Positions 1 to 10,922 of a stretch of DNA of 64,000 nucleotides are shown here, piece after piece (the first letter of the stretch is position 1; each line of letters starts with the position of its first letter). The stretch spans positions 82,646,622 through 82,710,621 of the forward strand of contig OX381709.1 of NCBI GenBank assembly GCA_947462335.1, read 5' to 3'. Source of the stretch: Harmothoe impar. Lineage: Eukaryota > Annelida > Polychaeta > Phyllodocida > Polynoidae. Below the pieces are notes generated by a model, which saw only the letters and a program-made list of their open reading frames with translations, did not search any database and had not been told where the DNA came from. Both the position numbers and the translations under genes were made by a program.

Positions 1-78
1 GACAAACAGACAGACAGAGCAAGTTGTCCTTCATTAAGAAGAAGAAAAGCGCAGCGCGGAAAAAAGTTGTAACCGAGG
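1..78 (+). CDS. Partial exon of host membrane-protein gene
   Basis: The first 78 bases are open in frame 1 (Asp-Lys-Gln ... Val-Thr-Glu) and end in a good donor, GAG|GTAGGT, in phase 0. The next exon at 1710 starts in phase 0, so the two join without breaking the frame. The peptide is basic (a run of Arg and Lys) and would lie on the N-terminal side of the membrane protein. The exon start lies outside the window. Evidence is only phase and donor quality. Confidence 0.45.
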
Positions 79-455
79 TAGGTGAATTTATGTCTACAAA
101 GATATACTGGTAATTCAGCAAAGTGTCTGCAATGTCTCCATTAAAAATCACTCCCCAAAAGGATAAATTTATGACTTATGAATATAGACATTTATTCATG
201 TAGTCTTTATAGTTCAATACACATCCAAATATGTTTGTTTTGAAACTTTGATTTTCTATATTCAATATCAGAGGTTTGATATTGGAGAGAGGTTTCCATG
301 TCCGATATCAATTAAAAAAACGTTGAACAAATCAAGTCCAGATACTCTGTCCTGCACAATTTGCGGCTTAGAATAACTTCCATGGTTTGTCCTCTACAGA
401 TGCAGGAGGGCGGGTGCGGGACATCTGTGATACCTGTGTACCCCTACTGTACTTT

Positions 456-648
456 CACTGCATGAACATTGGTATTTAAGCAAACTATTTTTGCTTAAAG
501 TTACTCTTTAAGCAGGTTGTAGTGCAGTAAATGCCATGTAAATGTTAGGGAAATGTCATTAAGCGGCTTTATTAAGTGGCATTAACGGGAAATAAAAAGT
601 GACTTTAACCAATAAAAGATTTGCTTAAATACCAAAGTTCATGCAGTG
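456..648. mobile_element. MITE with CACTGCATGAAC terminal inverted repeats
   Basis: The sequence starts CACTGCATGAACATTGGTAT and ends with the inverted counterpart (ATACCAAAGTTCATGCAGTG), giving terminal repeats of about 28 bp, with TTTAAGCA motifs inside. A related copy lies at 18889-19074 and diverged pieces at about 5880-6018. No coding capacity. Confidence 0.7.
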
Positions 649-1709
649 CTTGTATTGTACTGGATGTTCTACCTGTACTGCATACTGTGGTTTGTCCCTT
701 ACAGGTACAGGAGGAATGGTGTAGGACCTCAGCCTAAGGTCAGGTGTCGTGCAACCACCTGGACCGCTCAGCGTGCCACCTGTATACCCTTACTATACCC
801 TGTACTGTACCATGTATTGTACTAGTGTGTACTATAGACTATAATCGTTTGTCCCCTTTACAGGTACAGGAGGACGGGTGAAGAACATCGGCCACACGGC
901 AGATGTTGTGTATCACGGCACACCTAGAGCACTCACAGCAACACCTGTATACCCTTACTATGCTCTTAATGTACCCCTAATGTGCCCTTACTGTACCATG
1001 TATTTTACTAGTGTGTACCACAGACCGTGGTTTGTCCCTCACAGGTGCAGGAGGATGGATGTAGGACGTCAGCCTCAGTGCAGGTATCGTGTAGTGCAGC
1101 TAACCACCTGGACCTCTCACAGTGACATCTCTACCCCTTTACTATACCGCTAATGTACCTGTACTGTACCATGTATTCTACTAGTGTGTACTGTGGCTTG
1201 TCCCTCACAGGTACAGGAGGACGGGTGTAGAACATCAGCCTCAGGGCAAGTATTGTGTAGTGCAGCTAATCACCTAGACCGCTCACGCTGACATGTCTAT
1301 ACCCTCCCTGTACCCCTACTGTACCCCTGCTGTACCCCTAATATACCCCTAAGGTACCATGTACTGTACTAGTGTGTACTGTCTGTACTACATACTATGG
1401 TTGTCTCTTACAGGTACAGGTCGACGGGTGTAGGACGTCTGCCTCAGGCCAGGTCTCGTGTGGACCTCTCACAGCTACATCTCCATACCCCTAATGTACC
1501 TCTACTGTACCCTGTACTGACTGTGGTTTGTCCCTACAGGTACAGGAGGACGGGTGTAGGACGTCTACATCAGGGCAGGTATGGTGTAGCCCCGCTAATC
1601 ACACCTGTATACCCTTACTATACCCTTAATGTATACCCTAAGGTACCCTGTACTGTACTATGTATTATACTAGTGTGTACTATAGACTATAATGCTTTGT
1701 CCCTCACAG

Positions 1710-1868
1710 GTACAGGAGGATGGGTGTAGAACATCTGCCTCAGGGCAGGTATCGTGTAGTGCAGCTAACCACCTGGACCGCTCACAGCGACACCTCTACA
1801 TGATCGCGCTCTACGTACAGGTTTACTTCATAGCAGAGTACCTTGACGAGAACCCACAGGACCTGGAG
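1710..1868 (+). CDS. Internal exon of host membrane-protein gene (53 codons)
   Basis: Acceptor TTTGTCCCTCACAG ends at 1709, donor CTGGAG|GTACTT starts at 1869. The exon is 159 bp, phase 0 at both ends, and open (Val-Gln-Glu-Asp-Gly-Cys ... Pro-Gln-Asp-Leu-Glu). It joins in frame to the exon at 3820. The second half (around Tyr-Met-Ile-Ala-Leu-Tyr-Val) is moderately hydrophobic. Seven defective copies of its 5' end precede it in the minisatellite, each with its own acceptor, so mis-splicing to an upstream acceptor is possible. The function is not recognised. Confidence 0.65.
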
Positions 1869-3819
1869 GTACTTACACATACGCACAAAAGTCCACTATA
1901 ATCTATCTGAATCCACTTGTGGTGCCTTGGATCATGTCACATAAGGCAGAGCCGACCCAGTAAACAAAAAACCTTATAGAACATTTAATAACGTTATATA
2001 ACGTTGAATAACGTTTCTCTAAGGCTCCTTACTATTGCATAACGTTAAATGAAATTTTATAACGTTATTTTGACGTAAAATAACATTTTTTTTGTTAGCT
2101 GGGGAGTTATGTACTTCAAGGCACCACGAGTGGAGAGCCAGCAGTTCAGACTGATTAGGGTGGATCTCCATGTTATGTGATTTATTGATTTTTCTATCAA
2201 ACTGTGCATTGGGAGATTTGGTTAATAGCTATTTTGATGATATCAGAATAGAGAATGGAGCCATGGAGAACGAGATTAAGTTTCTCCACAGGGGTGTCGA
2301 AAATGGCCCTTCCCATACAAAACAATTCTGAATTCAAAAAATGACTTAGGTCTGACATTTCTCCCTAATAAACTGATTAGCACTTGCAGCTTCTTCTCGA
2401 TATGTATAACATCCATTACTTGGCAAATCTTCTCATGAAAGGGGGCGGGCATTGTTCATTATTAGAGTTGTTGTGTGCATAGTTAGGGAGTGATAAGTTC
2501 TTGAGGTTCGTCGATTTTCTGAATGAGCTCTCCAAAAGGATTCTAGTTACCTCTAGAGAGGGGTCAAAATGTGTTCGGTCCCCTCCTCCCAGACAGGTTA
2601 AATTGATCGTGGCTGACCCCTTTGAGCTATAGTAACATGCTGGCACTTTCCCTAAGAAGAGGTGTTATAGCCGGCAAAAGGTCTGGCTGTATTCAGGAGA
2701 TTCCTACCTACATGCCAGTTTTTACGGCTTATAAATGGGACCATTATTAAGGTTTCTACAGTATAAAACAAAAAGCTTAGATATTCATTGTAATGTCCTT
2801 GAGTATATAACTATAACATATGGAGGGACACTTTTTACTATTATTTAATATCAGGAAAACAATTGCTTTATATTTCATTTTTAAATAGCAAGATTGTACT
2901 CCAACCCCCAACCCCCCCTCAACCCCCCCCCCCCCCCCCACTCCCTTAGCATCCACCCTGCATGTTGTTCTGGCCAGGAAATTAAAGATACCCTACACTT
3001 GTAGCTCATGCATATTCTGGTATTATGGGGGATATGAGCGGTTCCCATAGAGATGTTGGATCAGGGAAATTGCTGGTTGCAATATATGGCCAGCTGATAC
3101 CCAGCCATCTTTCGGACCCCAATGTGAAAAAAAGTCAAAGCTGGGGTCAAGCATGACCTCAAAAGGATCTCAAAAGGAGGAGTCCCTGATTCCATTTGGA
3201 ATCCTCCTAGTGCACCTAAATTACACTAAAGGAACAATTCAGATATTCAATATGCAATATTGCGATGTCAATATAGGCAGATTTTTACATTAAAATAAGT
3301 TTAAAAATAATGATGAAAAAACAAAAAAATAATCGTTGCTCGGCTAGGCTGTCTGGAGATCGAAACTGAGATATTTGGATTGTCGTGGATTGCAGTGGCA
3401 AGGTCTGAAGCTGAACAGTATATGCAATACTGGAAATAGTGTTAGAAGGTCAACAATGCCGTGGAGAAATGAGAAAGGCATCTGGAAAGACAGGATATTG
3501 AAGGAGCTGAGGAGCGACACACGAGGGGATTCAATGATCAGATATGGCCCTTATTCTATTGCCAGATATAATTTCATTGTGTAGATAGCAAGTGAGCAAT
3601 TTGGTGACCAATTATAGGCTGTGTCTCATGAGATTGTAACAATTGAAACGTTTTTGCCCGGGTGTAGTCTTTGATAAGGTGTAGTCTTTGACAGGGTGTA
3701 GTCTTTGACCAGCAAGCTTTAAAACGGCTAAAAGGGGGGCTAGGCACACAGAAATGCAGGGAAAATGTTAATTGATATTTTAATGCTATATCCTAAAATC
3801 TGTTTAACGTGTATTCCAG
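1869..3819 (+). other. Intron with MITE, poly-C tract and CTTTGACC repeat
   Basis: No gene is seen. A CCCAGT/CTGGG MITE lies at 1956-2103, a C-rich simple tract at 2902-2944, and a fragment of the TCATGAGA...CTTTGACAGGGTG family at 3616-3735. The small ORFs here have no coding character. Confidence 0.6.
1956..2103. mobile_element. CCCAGC-family hairpin MITE with AACGTT motifs
   Basis: Starts CCCAGTAAACAAAAAA and ends TTTTTTTGTTAGCTGGG. The interior is packed with TAACGTTATATAACGTT-type palindromes. The dinucleotide GA flanks both ends and may be a 2-bp target duplication. Related copies are at 21850, 26801, 28425, 56035, 57684 and 61043. Confidence 0.75.
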
Positions 3820-3990
3820 GTGTGTTTGGTAGACAAGATGGCGTCCCGTCACCACCGGCGCTGGTTCTGGGGGCGTCTGACGGCGAGCTCCACCAGCAAG
3901 ACGGAGCGCTTCACGCTGCTCGAGTGCTGCAGCATGACTCGTAAACTCAAAGTGTACGACCAGCCCAGCTCTGACCAGAAAGTATCCTGG
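3820..3990 (+). CDS. Internal exon of host membrane-protein gene (57 codons)
   Basis: Acceptor TGTATTCCAG ends at 3819, donor TCCTGG|GTAGGT starts at 3991. The exon is 171 bp, phase 0 at both ends, GC-rich in an AT-rich setting, and open. It encodes a basic, aromatic start (Arg-His-His-Arg-Arg-Trp-Phe-Trp-Gly) followed by Leu-Leu-Glu-Cys-Cys-Ser-Met. The peptide looks cytosolic, just before the first membrane segment coded by the next exon. The ATG inside (Asp-Lys-Met-Ala-Ser) could be an alternative start. Confidence 0.7.
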
Positions 3991-4329
3991 GTAGGTAGAA
4001 TTAGTTTAACTTATATATATATATTGGTGTTTTGTTACCATAGTTACACTCCTTCATGGTGCTGCACAGAAGCGTCTAAACAACTGTGTATGCATTTCAA
4101 TTAGTGTGTCTCTCTCTGTAGGCAATTTGCAACGCCTAATTTAATCATCCGAAAAAAAAAGTGGGATAGCAATAATTCAGATGATTATTATTAGCTTATT
4201 TTGCAGAGAAATGATTATGGCTTAGCCTTAAAATCTAATAGTACATTTTCTCCAGGTATGGGTAAGTGAGCTGCATCAGTGAACATCAAAGAACTAAAAA
4301 TCAATGATGCAATTATTTTGGCTATTCAT

Positions 4330-4715
4330 TATGTAGGTGTCCCATGACCTGTATATCTTGTATACCACTTATTGACACACTACAACCCGTACTATATATT
4401 CTGTATACCCCTTAGTGACACACCATGACCCACACTATATATCCTGTATACCTCTTATTGACATACCACGACCCGTACTATATATCCTGTATATCTCTTA
4501 TAGGTGTGTCACGACCCGTACCGCGTGGCTAACATATCCTTTTTTCCCTATTACTGACACACCACGACCCATACTACATATATCCTGTATACCCCTTACT
4601 GACACACCATGACCAGTACTGTATATCCTGTATACCTCTTTTAGGTGTGTCACGACCCGTACCGCGTGGCTAACATATCCTGTATACCTCTTCTAGGTGT
4701 GTCACGACCCATACC
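4330..4715 (+). repeat. Second minisatellite containing an exon 5' end and its acceptor
   Basis: Eight or so units of about 40-60 bp alternate TATATCCTGTATACC with GACACACCACGACCCGTAC. Two units (near 4498-4535 and 4640-4678) keep TAGGTGTGTCACGACCCGTA and CCGCGTGGCTAACAT, which is the acceptor plus first codons of the exon starting at 4697. The true exon is the last unit. Confidence 0.8.
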
Positions 4716-4872
4716 GCGTGGCTAACATCATCCTGGTGTGCGTCAACGTGGGGAGCTACATGGCCGTGCTCCTCTTCCCGCTGTGTGTCCGCTTCCTGCC
4801 CCCGCTACGCGTCACATCCACTCACGAGTGCTGCTCCAAACACAAGGAGACAAAGAAGCGGCATCGCTGGAG
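4697..4872 (+). CDS. Internal exon of host gene coding first membrane segment
   Basis: Acceptor CCTCTTCTAG ends at 4696, donor CGCTGGAG|GTGAGC starts at 4873. The exon is 176 bp, starting in phase 0 and ending in phase 2. It encodes a hydrophobic stretch (Ile-Ile-Leu-Val-Cys-Val-Asn-Val ... Leu-Leu-Phe-Pro-Leu-Cys-Val), a likely transmembrane helix, then a Lys/Arg-rich tail. The phase-2 end joins correctly to the large exon at 12281 (or 12290). High GC compared with the flanks supports coding. Confidence 0.75.
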
Positions 4873-6022
4873 GTGAGCATATAGGTTCACGGGCTCATGT
4901 TGCATTAACCCTTTAATGTCTGTGTAGTGTTTAAATGCAATATGCCTTTACTGTCACAAATAAGGATTGCCGATCTGGTAGGTCACTCACCTGGGCTGCG
5001 TTCATGCACCCTTTGAGGTTGATATACTCCTGAAGGGTTGTCATGGTGTATGAATGCAGCCCTGGTGGGTATACTCACCCAGGCTGCATAAATATATCAT
5101 GTCAACACAGGTCCGTAAAGGGCTGATTCTGGGTCGCTGCAATTTTCCGTTTAGCGTTACCTATAACGGATCCTAGAAGTCTTGTCTGCCCATTTCCTGA
5201 GTAGGTTTCCCATTTCAGTTCAGTTTACCTGATAGGCTTACACAGTGCATGTACACTGATAATCTGAATGCTCCGGTCCTTCATCTGTAGTGGCTATTCC
5301 AGGTTAGTCATTGGTACATTGGTCAGTACTGACTGACTGATATTCAAAACTGGCTGAGGTAAATCAATATATGACTATTGCCTTCCTCTAAATGACTTAG
5401 GCAAATCAGCCTAATGCTCACAGGCATGGAAAGACTGTGGTGAGTTGGTCAGTACTGACCTACCTAACATTAATAACTAACCTAGATTGGTCGTATAGGG
5501 AACCAGAAAATTACTTAGTAGGTTAATAACTAAAGTGACCGAGTTGTTAGCCAGAACTGACAAAGATCAGAATATCAATTTAGTCAGTTGAATTTACAGG
5601 TCGCTCAGCTTGCCTAGCTATATAGACTACCAGACAGGAGGAGCTTTTAACAAAGTACATTGTCGTGGAGAAGCCACGTTGACAGTGGCTTCGTGCCTGC
5701 CAACATAAAACTCATCCGTATACCACTGTACGAGGTACAGACATGCACCGAGGGCATGCTATGTACCCATTCAGCATACTTTACAACACACAGCCATACA
5801 CAGAGTTCATTCATCAACACGGTACATAAACTAAATGTTAGACCGTTCATTGCATGTAGGTTGACATTTTAGCGACTTTTTCATTGCTTATAGCCTGTAT
5901 TCAAGCGACTTTAAGTTTAGTAAATGAAATATAAACGTCATAGAAAGGTCATAATAACATTTAAGCAGATCTAAGTGGCATTAACTGGAATTCAAAATCC
6001 CTAATGTTTGACTTTAAGCAGT

Positions 6023-7200
6023 CCCAGCTAGCACCTTATATAAAAAGTATGTCTTTTACTGGTCATATTCACGTTGATACGTAAAAACAACCCCATAATT
6101 ACATCTTGAGGGAATAAATCAATTCATATAGTAGTTTGACAGGAAACTTATGTATTATTTACATCTAAATGGCCATGTAAAAGACATTAGTCATTTGATA
6201 TCATCCATACGTTTGAATGTGGTCATTATTTGACATAACGAGTGGTAAAATCTTGATTAGAATATTACATCTTTTTTTGGAGAAACTATACACGTAAAAT
6301 ATTGGTGTCAAATTCATGACTGAAGGTGCATGCTAAAATGATGTGATAGATTTGACATCAATATTACGTATACTTTATATATGTGGTACATCCTTATCTG
6401 GTCAGATAATGACGTCTATAACACATCTGTACTTTACCTTTCAAGTGGTTCACTCTTTTAACACAAGATGTCTCCCTTAACCAATATCGATAGAATCCAA
6501 TCTACATTGGCAATACTTTGACCATAAATGGGTATTTATTCAACACAATGAATTTCCAAAGAAGATGAAATTTGACCAACTTTTGTCTGCAATGTATGAT
6601 ATGTCATTTTTGTTCCTGTAGAACGATTGTTTTAAGGGAGAACCAGGAGATTAGTATGAGCACACCTTTTCTGTGGTTGCTACAACTATTTAAATCAAAA
6701 TACTGACCATGAGCTGGCATCACATCTTGGCCAATTTGCTAGGATCAATGTGCTAAGTCTCTATAGGACTATTGGTGATGTCTACAGGCAAGAAACCCTT
6801 GATTATGTTGATTGCCTGGATGTTACTTGCTTCTGATGGAGTACCACACACAGAGAAAATAGGTGCAAATAATGTTTTAGTTTTACATGTTTTTAACATA
6901 ATTATTCTGTCAAAAAACAAAATTATGCTGAGATCAGATTAATGTCACCCATGGCCATCTAAATTACATTGTGTATATATATCATATATATATAATTGAT
7001 GATGATGTCTACATCATGTAACTTATTTACATAAGATACATATGATTCTTTTACATGGATATTACATAGTCAAAAGCATGTCTTAAAGATTTGCACATAG
7101 TATGTAATGGGCGCCACTTTCTGACGTAACCAAATGCAGTAAATATCTGTTGAGAAAAGACGTAGAGATAACGTGATTTATACGAGTTTTGCTAGCTGGG
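6023..7200. mobile_element. Non-autonomous DNA transposon, CCCAGCTAGCA ends, copy 1
   Basis: A 1,178 bp unit begins CCCAGCTAGCACC and ends TTTTGCTAGCTGGG, so the terminal inverted repeats are CCCAGCTAGCA. It matches 32513-33688 almost base for base, with about 20-30 differences and a few 1-2 bp indels. No ORF of note. The near identity implies recent movement or conversion. The ends resemble those of the short AACGTT MITEs. Confidence 0.85.
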
Positions 7201-7335
7201 GCGTAATCTTTGCTTAAAAGCTAATGTTCATTCAGGGACATCCGATCATTCTCTATTCCTGGCTTCTTCTTTCCATAGCTGTCTCATCCCATCCAATCGA
7301 CTGTTGATTCTTACATGCTTTCAGCCAGTCACCCT

Positions 7336-7660
7336 CCCTCCAACGTTCCTTCCTCCCTCCCTCCCTCCCTCCCTCCCTCCCTCCCTCCCTCCCTCCCTCC
7401 CTCCCTCGTTCCTCCCTCGTTCCTCCCTCCCTCCCTCCCCCCCTCCCTCCCTCCCTCCCTCCCTCCCTTCCTTCCTTCCTCCCTCTCTCCCTCCCTCCCT
7501 CCCTCCCTCCCCCCCTCTCTCCCTCCTACCTTCCTTCCTTCCTACCTTCCTTCCTTTCGTCCGTCCTTCCTTCCTTCCTTCCTTCCTTCCTTCCTTCCTT
7601 CCTTCCATCCTTCCCTCCTTCCCTCCTTGGTTCCCTCCCACCCTCCCTGCGACCTTCCCT
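7336..7660. repeat. CCCT / CCTT tetranucleotide microsatellite
   Basis: About 325 bp of (CCCT)n passing into (CCTT)n. The overlapping Pro/Ser/Leu-rich and Arg/Gly/Glu-rich reading frames on both strands are artefacts of the repeat. Confidence 0.95.
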
Positions 7661-9049
7661 CCCATTCTTGCGATGAGTCCCGTATTGCCAGACTCTGGGA
7701 GCATTGCTCGATTCTCCTACCTTCTGGGAAATCTGTACTCTATAGGGAAAGTCCAGCATTATCTGTGTCATGCGTTACCCTGGAAACGGCACTCACGGTT
7801 TTCTTTGTATCATGTATATTATGTGTATCAAATGCCTATCCACCACTTTCCGCCATTCCACACACACCTTCCCAAATGAAGCCATGTTTGAGTTGTCCCA
7901 ATGCCTGGTGTATTATTAAAACAGGTATTATCAATACACTGATATTCCTAGGCTCCCTATACACCCAACCTCTCAGTCACTAGTGCCTAACCTAGTTAGT
8001 CAATTTTTGGCTCCCTATACGGCCAACCTAGGTCAGTTATTATTGTCAGGTTAGTCAGTACTGACCAACCCACCTTAGTCTTTTTATTTCCAGGGGGAGC
8101 CACTGAATGGTCATAACAGGTGGCCCCAACTAGTAGTATACAAATACAACACACCAATGATGAACCTAGGTTAGCCAGTACTGACTGACCCCTCGGTCAT
8201 TTTTGAATACAACTTTGCCATTATTACTAACACTCATATGACCAACCTAGGAGAGTCTGTACTGACTAACCCTTTCAATCTATGGATTTTCAGTGTACAT
8301 CATTCACAAACACACATGTACAGCATCTGTATATTCACCCTGCGGAGACATCATTTTGTCAAATCCGTTGTTCACATCGCTGCTGATATTACAGCCCTCC
8401 CTCTTCTTTCCCCAATCTTCCCCTCCCCAGGCCCTCCTTTTTCTTACATTCTCCCCATTATTTTATTACCCGCTATCACTCACACTTACTCAAATACAAT
8501 GTAGCTATTGTCACCATGCGTTCTGTGTGAGTACACCGGAAGCTGTATTTGATCAGCCTTGGAGCACAGACAAAGTGAAAACAATTGAAACCAATGATAA
8601 AATATGTATATGGCTTATTTATGATGAATAAATACAGAGGGTATTTTATGCCATGTACTTTTAACGTAACTGAAATATTGCAGCCTGTTCACCCTGAAAC
8701 AATGCACAATAAGTGAGGAGCTGAGTGCAGAATATCATTGGGACTCTTCTGCAAAGACAATTTCCTAAACAGATAGTAATAAACATTGCCAGAATGACAA
8801 GAAGACATAAAATGTTGCCCGATAAACACCAGTTCCCAGTGAGCGCCATATCTCCCAACAATTCATGGGATGAAAATGGTGTGCCACAAGAATATTGTTA
8901 TTAACTTTAGATAAAAACTTGCATAAATTACCAATTCTCATTTCACAAAGAGGCACTTAACTCCCTTATTAGCCATGTATCTGTGCAGTTGGTGCCTTTA
9001 ATCTTGACATTGTTAGTCAGATTGCCTTCTTATTATGATGTTTCACCAT

Positions 9050-10345
9050 TGTCAATACCATTAGTACTCTACTCCAGACCCTCCCTGCTTCTAAATCACC
9101 CACTTTGCTGCTCAGTAAGTGATAATACGGTGATGTAAGGGTTTGCTTCCCTACACGATAATACACTCATGCTCTGGTGAATATCTGATTGCCTGTCACC
9201 AAAACAACGATTCATGAGTTTCCTCTTTTTATTGTGGATTTAAGGCTTTCCAAACAGAAAGTGTTCAGATGGCTTGGTTTTCATCAGCAGAGGAGATTGG
9301 AGTTATTTCCAATTGTGTTTTATGATACTTGAGCTTCTTTTATTCTGTGTACTTTGAAAAGTTATTGGGAGCAACTAATAACAATTTAAAGTTTGAAATT
9401 AACATATGAATGTGAAAAAGAGTTATTTCCATGTCAAGGAGCAATAAAATGAACCAGTGAGGGCTGTCAGAAAGTGTCATGAGACATTAATTCAGAATTT
9501 AACATACCAAATTTTAAATTCTTAAATTAACATATGAATGTGAAAAACAATTATCTGTTGTTCCCACATAATAAAATGAGCCACTGGCTGTTGTCACAAA
9601 ATGTCATGAGATGCTAAATCTGTCAGGGACCACTTAAGAATAAATCCATCTTCATTCAAGACAAATGGAAGAGCATATCAGTCATTTTAATAATTAGGTG
9701 ATTCTTAAGGCGGTTGTCTGTTATCATGTTCAGGTATGAAAGGCTGAGAAATGATCCGGATAAATAATGAACTCTTTAAATATGGCATTTCACTAAATGA
9801 TGAAATTCGTCTTCATGATGTACCGACGAAGCACCGGCAAGCAAATCGCCACTGCTGAATTGCTGCATAACGCTGGCCTTGTGAGAGTATCTCAACGGCG
9901 TAGCGTCGGCATGAGGCTTGAATGTAGCACTGGCGAGTTACTTGCCAGGGCTGCATTCATACATCATGACGACCAAGGGCATGATGCATAAAGATATTTT
10001 GCCGTCCTTAAAGGGTAAATTAGCAATTACTGTCTGCATCATTTCTAGTTCAATGTCCAATCCCCTGATGACTAAATACATTAGTGACAACCCAAGGACA
10101 GTACAGTATGATGTGGATCCTGTACGCCCCATACCAAACCGAGCGGCATTTGGCTTCATAGGATGCCCAGAGCTTTGTTATGAGACAGGCTAGAACCTAT
10201 AGCTGTCTAGAGACCCAAAAATCTTACGTTTCTCATTCTTTGTTCTTTCACAGGATTGTACCAACAACGTTAAGTTGTGTAATAAATCATTGTATTTATA
10301 TGTTTTCTTTGTTGCAGCCTACGCAGGTAGACAAAGGGTTCTCAT
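9050..10345. repeat. Diverged duplicate of the region leading to the 12281 exon
   Basis: Blocks here match 11480-12300 in order: CTCCAGACCCTCCCTGCTTC at 9073 and 11484, the TTGAGGCTTT / CATCATCAGAGGAGATT block, the ATGAATGTGAAAAA block, ATGATCCGGATAAAT at 9752 and 12154, the CAATGTCCAATCC block, and a decayed exon start (TTGCAGCCTACGCAGGTAGA at 10313) matching TTGCAGTCTGCGCAGGTGGA at 12275. The decayed copy has no open reading frame. Confidence 0.75.
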
Positions 10346-10776
10346 TGGTTTCTGCACGTTCTGCTTGCCTCAATTTCTAATACTCATACTAGCATTCTTC
10401 TCTACCTACTTTCTATAATCATAGGCACCCCGTTTTCTCCTGGATAAAATTCAGCTCCCCTGATATTCTATAATGGCAAATATAGTTAGTTGAGTTTGTA
10501 TATATGCAGAGGTGAGCTGCATTAGATAGCCGGACAAAAGGAAAATATATTGGCCTGCAGAAGCCACATGGACAGTGTCTCTGTGCCTTGTTACATAAAA
10601 CTCAGCCGTATACTACTGTACGACGTATAGACATGCACCGAGGGCACGCTATGTACCCATTCAGCATACTGTACAACATACAGACATGCAGGGATAGGGC
10701 ACCCTAAGTACCCATTCAACACGCTGATAATGCATTATGTTTTCTTCAGTCTCTTAAAGCTCACATCCATTTTTGT

Positions 10777-10922
10777 AGGTGTACAGTAGATTCTACTGTA
10801 GGTGTACAGTTGATTGTAGGTAAACAGTAGAATCTACTGTAAATCGTAAGTAGATTTGACTCTAAGTCAAATCTACAGTAGATTCTACTGTACATCTAAA
10901 GTACATTCTACTGTGTACCTAC
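10777..10922. repeat. Palindrome cluster with ACAGTAGATTCTACTGT units
   Basis: The block is bounded by GTAGGTGTACAGTAGA and its inverted form ending TCTACTGTGTACCTAC. It contains several perfect palindromes of the type ACAGTAGATTCTACTGT and a fold-back AGATTTGACTCTAAGTCAAATCT. It looks like a palindromic MITE and could form a long hairpin. Confidence 0.7.

Larger units (their letters stand above)
380..1870 (+). repeat. Minisatellite made of exon 5' ends with splice acceptors
   Basis: About eight units of 90-190 bp start near 388, 690, 848, 1028, 1196, 1399, 1526 and 1695. Each carries a pyrimidine tract ending TCC(C)T..CAG, then a copy of the beginning of the 1710 exon (GTACAGGAGGACGGGTGTAG), then intron-like TACCCCTACTGTACC sequence. 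Only the last unit continues into the full exon with a donor site. A MITE sits between units 1 and 2. Confidence 0.85.

Noticed and set aside
380..1870. CRISPR-like array of regularly spaced repeats
   Set aside because: Units vary in length, resemble an exon with splice acceptor, and lie in a eukaryotic intron-containing gene.
7304..7983. Long Pro/Ser/Leu-rich and Arg/Gly/Glu-rich frames on both strands
   Set aside because: They are translations of the CCCT/CCTT microsatellite in several frames; no real protein feature outside the repeat.
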